DNA from: an uncultured Ectothiorhodospiraceae bacterium
Lineage (GTDB): Bacteria; Pseudomonadota; Gammaproteobacteria; Nevskiales; Oceanococcaceae
NCBI GenBank assembly: GCA_937141935.1
Contig: CAKZQS010000052.1
Location: 1-64,000 of the forward strand
Length of the DNA stretch: 64,000 bases
Reading direction: 5' to 3'
Part shown: piece by piece, positions 57,374-64,000 of the stretch
How the letters are laid out: the number at the start of each line of letters is the position of its first letter
How positions within the stretch are numbered: position 1 is the stretch's first letter
Notes under the pieces: model-generated
Told to the model about the DNA's origin: nothing
Database searches by the model: none
What the model saw: only the letters and a program-made list of their open reading frames with translations
Program-made: the position numbers and the translations under genes

Positions 57374-58719
57374 TCCCGCTGCAGGTCTTGCAAGCGGCGC
57401 TGCCGCAGGGCCAGTGGCAGGGCGCGCCGCCGCCGGCGCTGGGCGATGCCAGCATCGACGCGCGCCGCATCGGCGAGCAGGGTCTGTTCGTCGCGCTGCC
57501 CGGCCGCAACGCCGATGGCCACAGCTTTCTTGCCCAGGCCCGCGAGAACGGCGCCGCCGCGGCCTTGGTCACGCGCTACATCGAGGACCCCCTGCCGCAG
57601 TACCGGGTCGCCGATGCGCAGGCGGCGCTGCAGGACCTGGCCACGGCCTGGCGCGCGCAGTGGCATGGCACGCTGCTGGCGCTGACCGGCAGCAACGGCA
57701 AGACCACGGTCAAGGAAATGCTGGCGGCGATCCTTGAGGGCGTGGCGCCGGCCTGCGTGACCCGCGGCAACTACAACAACCACCTGGGCGTGCCGCTGAC
57801 GCTGACACGGCTGCGCCACCAGCACCGCTATGCGGTGATCGAGATGGGCGCCAACCACGCCGGCGAAATCGCCAGCTATGTGCGCTGGGCGCGGCCGGAC
57901 GTGGGGCTGATCACGCTCGCCGCGGCCGCCCACCTGGAGGGCTTTGGCTCGATCGAGGGCGTGGCCCATGCCAAGGGCGAGCTGTTCACCGCGTTGGGCG
58001 CCGCCGATTGCGCCGTCATCAACGCCGAGGACCGCTATGCGACGCTGTGGCAGCAGATGGCCGCACCGGCGCGACAGCTCCTGTTTGGCGCTGGCGGTGA
58101 TGTCGAGGCGGCCGAGGTCGAAGCCGGCGCCGAGGGCAGCCGCTTCACGCTGTGCCTGGATGGCCAGCGCCGGCCGCTGACGCTGGGTGTGGCCGGGCCG
58201 CACAATGTGCACAACGCGCTGGCCGCGGCGGCCGGCGCGCATGCGCTGGGCGTGGACATCGAGGCGATCGTCGATGGCCTGCAGCGCTTTCGGCCGGTCA
58301 GCGGCCGCCTGGCCGCGCAGACCCTGCCCGGCGGGCTGCGCCTGATCGACGACAGCTACAACGCCAACCCCGGCTCGGTGGCGGCCGCCATCGGCGTGCT
58401 GGCCGCACAGCCCGGCCCGCGGCTGCTGTGCCTGGGCGACATGGCCGAGCTGGGGGGCGAGGTCGAGGCACACCACGCTGCCGTCGGCCGGCAGGCCCAG
58501 GCGGCGGGCATCGAGGCCCTGTGGAGCTGCGGCACGCACGCCCGTGCCGCCAGCGCCGCCTTCGGCCCCAACGGCCGGCATTACGACAGCCTGGCCGAGC
58601 TGAACGCCGCGCTGCGCGCGCAGGCGGCCGGCTTCGGCGCGATTTTGGTCAAGGGCTCGCGCAGCGCGGGCATGGATGCCGCGGTGGCGGCGCTGCAGCA
58701 GGACACCCCCGATGCTTAA
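57370..58719 (+). CDS. murF: UDP-MurNAc-pentapeptide synthetase MurF
   Basis: A 449-aa Mur ligase adding D-Ala-D-Ala. ATP loop [51 protein letters not shown], and the C-terminal [18 protein letters not shown] and [13 protein letters not shown] in a 4-bp overlap with murE (ATGA); a very long in-frame extension upstream runs through murE in another frame and is not coding. Ends eight bases inside the following mraY gene. Confidence 0.96.
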   Translation: MIPLQVLQAALPQGQWQGAPPPALGDASIDARRIGEQGLFVALPGRNADGHSFLAQARENGAAAALVTRYIEDPLPQYRVADAQAALQDLATAWRAQWHGTLLALTGSNGKTTVKEMLAAILEGVAPACVTRGNYNNHLGVPLTLTRLRHQHRYAVIEMGANHAGEIASYVRWARPDVGLITLAAAAHLEGFGSIEGVAHAKGELFTALGAADCAVINAEDRYATLWQQMAAPARQLLFGAGGDVEAAEVEAGAEGSRFTLCLDGQRRPLTLGVAGPHNVHNALAAAAGAHALGVDIEAIVDGLQRFRPVSGRLAAQTLPGGLRLIDDSYNANPGSVAAAIGVLAAQPGPRLLCLGDMAELGGEVEAHHAAVGRQAQAAGIEALWSCGTHARAASAAFGPNGRHYDSLAELNAALRAQAAGFGAILVKGSRSAGMDAAVAALQQDTPDA

Positions 58720-59794
58720 TCACCTGGCCGCATGGCTGGCCGCCGACTTCTCGCCGCTGAACGCGCTGCAGTACATCACGCTGCGCGCGATTCTGGCGGC
58801 GTTGACGGCCTTCGTCGTGTCGCTGCTGCTGGGGCCGCGCTTCATTTCCTGGCTGGTCTACGCCCGGGTCGGTCAGCCGATCCGCGACCTGGGCCCGGAG
58901 AGCCACCAGTCCAAGGCGGGTACGCCCACGATGGGGGGCACGCTGATCATCGCCGCCGTGTTTGTCAGCACCGTGCTCTGGGCCGACTGGACCAACAGCG
59001 CGATCTGGATCGCCCTGCTGTGCACCCTGGCCTTCGCCGCCATCGGCTTTCTGGACGACTGGCTCAAGCTCAAGCGGCGCAGCTCGGACGGGCTGTCCGC
59101 CAAGCAGAAGTACGCCGGCCAGTCGGTCGCCGCGCTGGCCGCGGGCATCGCCATCATGGCGCTGGCGCCCGGCGAGGTCAGCACCACGCTGTTCGTGCCG
59201 GTGTTCAAGGACATCGCGATCCCGCTCGGCGCGGCCTTCATCGTGCTGGCCTATCTGGTCATCGTTGGCTCCAGCAACGCGGTCAACCTGACCGACGGCC
59301 TGGACGGGCTGGCGATCATGCCCTGCGTGATGGTGGCCGCCGCGCTGGCGGTCTTCGCCTATGCCTCGGGCCATGCCAGCTTTGCCAGCTACCTCGGCAT
59401 CCCCGCGGTGCCCGGCGTGGGCGAGCTGACGATCTTCTGCGCCTCGATCTGTGGCGCGGGGCTGGGCTTTCTGTGGTTCAACGCCTACCCGGCGCAGATG
59501 TTCATGGGCGACGTGGGCGCGCTGGCGCTGGGCGCCGCGCTGGGCGTCGTGGCCGTGCTGGTGCGCCAGGAGCTGGTGCTGTTCGTGATGGGCGGCGTGT
59601 TCGTGGCCGAGACCCTGTCGGTGATCCTGCAGGTCGGCAGCTACAAGCTGCGCGGCAAGCGCATCTTTCGCATGGCGCCGCTGCACCACCACTTTGAGCT
59701 GGCCGGCTGGGCCGAGCCCAAGATCATCGTGCGCTTCTGGATCATCACGCTGGTGCTAGTGCTGATCGGCCTGGCCACGTTGAAGGTGCGCTGA
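58712..59794 (+). CDS. mraY: Phospho-N-acetylmuramoyl-pentapeptide transferase MraY
   Basis: A 360-aa, ten-TM enzyme making lipid I from UDP-MurNAc-pentapeptide and undecaprenyl phosphate; length equals that of E. coli MraY. Hallmarks are KAGTPTMGG, the aspartates in [51 protein letters not shown] and [15 protein letters not shown]. Start at 58712 overlaps murF by 8 bp; stop TGATG shares one base with murD. Confidence 0.97.
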   Translation: MLNHLAAWLAADFSPLNALQYITLRAILAALTAFVVSLLLGPRFISWLVYARVGQPIRDLGPESHQSKAGTPTMGGTLIIAAVFVSTVLWADWTNSAIWIALLCTLAFAAIGFLDDWLKLKRRSSDGLSAKQKYAGQSVAALAAGIAIMALAPGEVSTTLFVPVFKDIAIPLGAAFIVLAYLVIVGSSNAVNLTDGLDGLAIMPCVMVAAALAVFAYASGHASFASYLGIPAVPGVGELTIFCASICGAGLGFLWFNAYPAQMFMGDVGALALGAALGVVAVLVRQELVLFVMGGVFVAETLSVILQVGSYKLRGKRIFRMAPLHHHFELAGWAEPKIIVRFWIITLVLVLIGLATLKVR

Positions 59795-61107
59795 TGCGGA
59801 CGCGCGGCGACCATGTTCTCGTCTGCGGCCTGGGGCTTACCGGGCAAAGCCTGGTGCGGCGCCTGGGCGCCGAGGGCTATGCGCTGCGCGCCTGGGACTC
59901 GCGCGCGGTGCCGCCGCTGCTGGACGCCGTGCGCGCCGAGCAGCCGGGGCTGGACCTGCAGCTGGGCGCGCCGCGCATCGAGGCCCTGCTCGACGGCGTC
60001 GACTGGCTGGCCGTGTCACCCGGACTGCCGCTGCAGCACCCGCTGTTGGCGGCGGCGCGCGCACGCGGCCTGCCGCTGGTGGGCGACATCGAGCTTTTCG
60101 TCGAGCGTGCCGAGGCGCCGGTGGTCGGCGTGACCGGCTCCAACGGCAAGAGCACCACCGTCAGCGCGCTGGGCGCCATGGCCGATGCGCTGGGCCTGCG
60201 GGCGCCGGCCGGCGGCAACCTGGGGCCGCCGGCGCTGGACCTGCTGGACGCGCGTGCCGAGCTGTACCTGGTCGAGATGTCCAGCTTTCAGCTGGAGCTC
60301 TGCGAGCACCTGCCCTTGGCCGTCGGCGCCATCTTGAATATCAGCCCCGACCACCTCGACCGCCACGGCACGCTGGACAACTACGTGGCGGCGAAGGCAC
60401 GCATCCTGCGCGAGGCCGATACCGCCCTGCTGAATGCCGATGACCCCCTGCTGGCGCCGCTGACGGCGCCGGGGCAGCGGCTGGACTTTGGCCGGCCGGC
60501 AACGGCCGCCGCGCGGCTGGGCGATGCGCAGTTGCAGCTCGGGCACTGGTCGGCCGACTGGAGCGACCTGCGCCTCTACGGTGCGCACAACCGCGAGAAC
60601 GCCGCCGCGGCGATGGCCGTGGCGCAGGCGCTGGGCTGGGATCTGGATGCCGCCTGGCAGGCGCTGTGTGCCTTCCCGGGCCTGGCGCACCGCTGCGAGC
60701 ACGTCGCCAGTCAGGGCGGCGTGGAGTGGATCAACGACTCCAAGGGCACCAATGTGGGCGCGCTGGAGGCGGCCGTGCGCGGCGCCGGCGACGCGCCGCT
60801 GATCCTGCTGGCCGGCGGCCAGACCAAGGGTGGGGACTTCGCGCCGCTGGCGCCCCTGCTGGCGGCGCACACCCGGATGGTGCTGCTGTACGGCCAGGAT
60901 GCCGCCACCATCGCCGCGCAGCTGGGGACCGAGGTCCACAGCCGCTGCCTGCCCGATCTGCAGGCGGCCGTCGCCGCCGCCCGGGCGCTGGCCACGGCGG
61001 GCGATACGGTGCTGCTGTCGCCCGGTTGCGCCAGCTTCGATCTATACTCCGGCTATGCGGCCCGCGGCGAGCACTACCGCCGTCTGGTCGCCGAGGGGGC
61101 CGCATGA
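59794..61107 (+). CDS. murD: UDP-MurNAc-L-alanine:D-glutamate ligase MurD
   Basis: A 437-aa Mur ligase adding D-Glu. N-terminal Rossmann-like GLGLTGQSLVRRL, ATP loop VGVTGSNGKSTTVSAL, SSFQLELCEHLPLAVGAILNISPDHLDRH (in parts), HRCEHVASQGGVEWINDSKGTN and C-terminal LLSPGCASFDLYSGYAARGEHY. The order mraY-murD-ftsW is standard. The stop overlaps ftsW (ATGA). Confidence 0.97.
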   Translation: MRTRGDHVLVCGLGLTGQSLVRRLGAEGYALRAWDSRAVPPLLDAVRAEQPGLDLQLGAPRIEALLDGVDWLAVSPGLPLQHPLLAAARARGLPLVGDIELFVERAEAPVVGVTGSNGKSTTVSALGAMADALGLRAPAGGNLGPPALDLLDARAELYLVEMSSFQLELCEHLPLAVGAILNISPDHLDRHGTLDNYVAAKARILREADTALLNADDPLLAPLTAPGQRLDFGRPATAAARLGDAQLQLGHWSADWSDLRLYGAHNRENAAAAMAVAQALGWDLDAAWQALCAFPGLAHRCEHVASQGGVEWINDSKGTNVGALEAAVRGAGDAPLILLAGGQTKGGDFAPLAPLLAAHTRMVLLYGQDAATIAAQLGTEVHSRCLPDLQAAVAAARALATAGDTVLLSPGCASFDLYSGYAARGEHYRRLVAEGAA

Positions 61108-62237
61108 CGGCGGCCATGCGGCAACGCGTGCAGCGCCTGGACGGCGAGCTGCTGCTGATCGTGGCCCTGCTGCTCGGCGCCGGGCTGGTCATGGTCGCCT
61201 CGGCCTCGGTGGCCGTCGCCGACCGCGCCTGGGGCGAGCCGGAGCGCTATTTCGACCGCCAGCTGCTGTACACCGGGCTGGGCCTGCTGGTGGGCCTGGC
61301 CGTGCTGCGGGTGCCGCTGGCGCTGTACCAGCGCTTCAGCTTCGCGCTGCTGGGCCTGGCCCTGGGCGGCCTGCTGCTGGTGCTGCTGCCGGGCGTCGGC
61401 GTCAGCGTCAACGGCGCGCAGCGCTGGCTGGACCTGGGCCTGATGCGCTTGCAGGTCAGCGAATTCGCCCGCCTGGGGCTGTTTCTGTACGTCGCCGCTT
61501 ACGCCGTGCGCCAGCGCGAGGCGCTGCTGGCCGGCGGCTGGGGGCTGTTCAAGCCGCTGCTGCCCATCCTGCTGGCGGCGTTGCTGCTGCTGGCCGAGCC
61601 GGATTTTGGTGCCGCCGCCGTGCTGCTGGCCGTCGTGCTGGCCTTCCTGTTCGTGGCCGGCGCACCGCTGCTGCATTGCGCCGCGCTGGTGGCGATGACC
61701 GTGGTGGCGATGTACCTGCTGGCGGTCATCGAGCCCTACCGGGTGGAGCGGCTGCTGTCCTTCCGCGACCCTTGGGCGCAGCCGTTCGACGGCGGCTTTC
61801 AGCTCACCCAATCGCTGATCGCCATCGGCCGCGGGCACCTCTTCGGCGAGGGGCTGGGCAACAGCGTGCAAAAGCTGCTGTACCTGCCGGAGACCCATAC
61901 CGACTTCATCTTCGCCGTGTTTGCCGAGGAGTTCGGCCTGGCCGGCGTGCTGCTGCTGCTGGCCGGCTTCACGCTGCTGCTGCGGGCGGGCTGGCGCTTG
62001 GCCGGCCGCGCCTACGACGCCGGCGCCGACTTCGCCGGCCATGTCTGTGTGCTGATGACGCTGTGGCTGGTGCTGCAGGCCGGGCTGAACCTGGGCGTCA
62101 ACCTGGGCCTGCTGCCGACCAAGGGCCTGCCCTTGCCCTTCTTCAGCTATGGCGGCAGCCACCTCTGGGCCTGCCTGATCGCCGTGGCCCTGCTGCTGCG
62201 TGCCGGCTACGAGACGGCGCCGGAGACGGGCCGATGA
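61104..62237 (+). CDS. ftsW: Septal peptidoglycan glycosyltransferase FtsW
   Basis: A 377-aa SEDS-family polymerase with ten TM helices. Markers are [13 protein letters not shown] in TM1, [34 protein letters not shown] (catalytic Asp of the SEDS family expected in this or the following loop), [41 protein letters not shown] (in parts) and [18 protein letters not shown]. Works with FtsI. Coupled to murD and murG by 4-bp overlaps. Confidence 0.96.
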   Translation: MTAAMRQRVQRLDGELLLIVALLLGAGLVMVASASVAVADRAWGEPERYFDRQLLYTGLGLLVGLAVLRVPLALYQRFSFALLGLALGGLLLVLLPGVGVSVNGAQRWLDLGLMRLQVSEFARLGLFLYVAAYAVRQREALLAGGWGLFKPLLPILLAALLLLAEPDFGAAAVLLAVVLAFLFVAGAPLLHCAALVAMTVVAMYLLAVIEPYRVERLLSFRDPWAQPFDGGFQLTQSLIAIGRGHLFGEGLGNSVQKLLYLPETHTDFIFAVFAEEFGLAGVLLLLAGFTLLLRAGWRLAGRAYDAGADFAGHVCVLMTLWLVLQAGLNLGVNLGLLPTKGLPLPFFSYGGSHLWACLIAVALLLRAGYETAPETGR

Positions 62238-63310
62238 GCGTGCTGATCATGGCCGGCGGCACCGGCGGGCACATCATGCCGGGCCTGGCCCTGGCTCAGG
62301 CCTTGCGCGAGCGCGGCCAGACCGTGGACTGGCTGGGCACGGCCGCCGGCATGGAGGCGCGGCTGGTGCCGCAGGCCGGGCTGCCGCTGCACACGATCAG
62401 CGTGGCCGGCGTGCGCGGCAAGGGCTGGGCGGCCCGCCTGGCGCTCCCCTGGACGCTGGCGCGCAGCGTCTGGCAGGCCTGGCGCCTGCTGCGCAAGCTG
62501 AAGCCGCGTCTGGTCTTCGGCTTTGGCGGCTATGCCGCCGCGCCGGGTGGGCTGGCGGCGGCGCTGGCCGGCGTGCCGCTGCTGATCCACGAGCAGAATG
62601 CGCGGGCCGGCTCGACCAACCGGCTGCTGGCGCGTTTCGCCCGTGGGGTCTATGCCGCCTACCCGCACACCTTTGCCGATTCGTCGCGGGTGCGCGTCGT
62701 GGGCAACCCGGTGCGCGCGCAGATTCTGGCCCTGCCGGAGCCGCAGGCGCGTGGCGTTGGCGCGCAACAGCCGCTGCGTCTGCTGGTGTTGGGCGGGAGC
62801 CAGGGCGCGCAGGTGCTGAACGAGATCGTGCCCGCGGCGCTGGCGCAGCTGCCCGAGGCCCTGCGGCCACAGGTGCGCCACCAGGCCGGACGCACGCTGG
62901 CGGCGGCGCAGCAGGCCTACGCCGCAGCCGGCCTGGACGCCGCGCCGGAGGCCTTTATCGACGACATGCCGGCCGCCTATGCGCAGGCGGACCTGGTGAT
63001 CTGCCGCGCCGGCGCGCTGAGCCTGGCCGAGCTGGCGGCCGTGGGTCTGGCCGCGATCCTGGTGCCGCTGCCCAACGCGATCGACGACCACCAGCGCGCC
63101 AATGCCGAGCATCAGGTCGCCGCCGAGGGCGGCTGGCTGCTGCCGCAGGCCGAGCTGAGCGCCGAGCGCCTGGCGGCGCTGCTGGGCGAGATCGCCGCGG
63201 CGCCGCAGCAACTGCAGGACAAGGCGACGGCCCTGCGCGCCAGCGCCAAGCGCCAGGCCACCGAGGCGCTGCGCGACGCGGCCCTGGAATTCATGGGAGA
63301 CCCGCGATGA
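62234..63310 (+). CDS. murG: Undecaprenyl-PP-MurNAc-pentapeptide:GlcNAc transferase MurG
   Basis: A 358-aa GT28 glycosyltransferase at the inner face of the membrane, converting lipid I to lipid II. G-loops [16 protein letters not shown] and [52 protein letters not shown], and the UDP-GlcNAc site [25 protein letters not shown] (in parts). ATGA overlap with ftsW and with murC. Confidence 0.97.
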   Translation: MSVLIMAGGTGGHIMPGLALAQALRERGQTVDWLGTAAGMEARLVPQAGLPLHTISVAGVRGKGWAARLALPWTLARSVWQAWRLLRKLKPRLVFGFGGYAAAPGGLAAALAGVPLLIHEQNARAGSTNRLLARFARGVYAAYPHTFADSSRVRVVGNPVRAQILALPEPQARGVGAQQPLRLLVLGGSQGAQVLNEIVPAALAQLPEALRPQVRHQAGRTLAAAQQAYAAAGLDAAPEAFIDDMPAAYAQADLVICRAGALSLAELAAVGLAAILVPLPNAIDDHQRANAEHQVAAEGGWLLPQAELSAERLAALLGEIAAAPQQLQDKATALRASAKRQATEALRDAALEFMGDPR

Positions 63311-64000
63311 TCGATGCCGACGCCATCAGCAAGATGCTCGACCGGCGCCTGCGCAAGATCGCGCGGGTGCACTTCGTGGGCATCGGCGGCTCGGGCATGG
63401 CCGGCATCGCCGAGGTGCTACTGAACCTGGGCTACAGCGTCAGCGGCTCGGACCAGCGCGAGTCGCCGGCCGTGCAGCGCCTGCGCGACATGGGCGCGCA
63501 GGTGCGCATCGGCCATGCCGCCGAGGCCATCGAGGGCGTCGACGTCGTGGTGCGCTCGACCGCCGTCGGCGTCGAGAATCCCGAGGTGGCCGCCGCGATG
63601 GCCGGGCGCATCCCGGTGATCCGCCGCGCGGAAATGCTGGCGGAGCTGATGCGCTTTCGTTTTGGCATTGCCATCGCGGGCACCCATGGCAAGACCACCA
63701 CCACCAGCCTGACGGCCACGCTGCTGGCCGCCGGCGGGCTGGACCCGACCTACGTCATCGGCGGCCTGCTGAAGAGCTCGGGCGCCAACGCGGCCCTGGG
63801 CGCCGGCCCCTACCTGGTGGCCGAGGCCGACGAGAGCGATGCCTCCTTCCTGCACCTGTCGCCGATGCTGTCGGTGGTGACCAATGTGGACCTGGACCAC
63901 ATGGACACCTACGGCCAGGACCCGCAGCGCCTGCACGAGAGCTACCTGCAGTTTTTGCAGCAGCTGCCCTTTTATGGCCTGGCGCTGCTCTGCGCCGATG
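63307..64000 (+). CDS. murC: UDP-MurNAc:L-alanine ligase MurC (3'-truncated by window edge)
   Basis: The first 231 codons of a ~470-aa Mur ligase; the frame is still open at the window end. The N-terminal Rossmann motif [17 protein letters not shown], the [11 protein letters not shown] segment, ATP loop [18 protein letters not shown] and [16 protein letters not shown], then [13 protein letters not shown], identify MurC. ATG in a 4-bp overlap with murG. Adds L-Ala, the first residue of the peptide stem. ftsQ-ftsA-ftsZ would be expected beyond the edge. Confidence 0.97.
   Translation, partial: MIDADAISKMLDRRLRKIARVHFVGIGGSGMAGIAEVLLNLGYSVSGSDQRESPAVQRLRDMGAQVRIGHAAEAIEGVDVVVRSTAVGVENPEVAAAMAGRIPVIRRAEMLAELMRFRFGIAIAGTHGKTTTTSLTATLLAAGGLDPTYVIGGLLKSSGANAALGAGPYLVAEADESDASFLHLSPMLSVVTNVDLDHMDTYGQDPQRLHESYLQFLQQLPFYGLALLCAD

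Overview
The window is a GC-rich, densely packed chromosomal segment from a Gram-negative gammaproteobacterium. The evidence is the complete dcw start (mraZ-rsmH-ftsL-ftsI-murE-murF-mraY-murD-ftsW-murG-murC) preceded by rsmI and rnpB, the lptC-lptA-lptB/kdsC-kdsD block, the ibaG-murA-hisG-hisD-hisC and ubiE-ubiJ-ubiB orders, petABC-sspA-sspB, and a two-gene MetH. Gene order resembles Pseudomonas/Xanthomonadales-Nevskiales types; I cannot fix the order or genus from sequence reading alone. There is no rRNA, no tRNA and no CRISPR array that I can see.

Layout. 1-5.7 kb: 3' end of ntrC, then lipid metabolism genes (a long acyl-CoA dehydrogenase, a FabH-like ketoacyl synthase, a crotonase) with a YfaP-type lipoprotein. 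5.7-12.8 kb: a PqiA-like membrane protein, split methionine synthase (metH N and C halves as two genes) with a 437-bp GxxExxY cassette bounded by terminal inverted repeats between them, then rubredoxin and its reductase. 12.9-21.4 kb: a large secreted hydrolase with TSP3 and PKD repeats, an RND efflux pair and two tandem monoheme cytochromes c. 21.5-29.1 kb: exopolyphosphatase, a conserved membrane protein, the ubiquinone genes ubiE-ubiJ-ubiB, an EamA transporter and a C-terminal processing protease. 29.2-38.5 kb: envC, divergent rhodanese-secB-gpsA, the LPS export/Kdo operon, and an ABC-2 exporter. 38.6-46.9 kb: ibaG-murA-hisGDC, cytochrome bc1, sspAB. 47-51.5 kb: FAD-linked dehydrogenase, yraN, lpoA, rsmI. 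51.5-52.6 kb: a 1.1-kb region without protein genes holding rnpB, three structured tandem repeats, a terminator and the mra promoter. 52.6-64 kb: the dcw cluster, cut off inside murC.

Most of the window is housekeeping: envelope biogenesis (LPS export, peptidoglycan precursors, septal synthesis), respiration (bc1, quinone synthesis) and amino-acid synthesis (Met, His). Genes within operons are commonly joined by 4-bp ATGA/GTGA or TGATG overlaps. The two most unusual structures are the GxxExxY cassette at 9720-10156, whose single gene starts and stops inside its own inverted repeats, and the multi-hairpin tandem array directly behind rnpB at 51931-52331, which shows compensatory base-pair changes between copies and ends in a rho-independent terminator.
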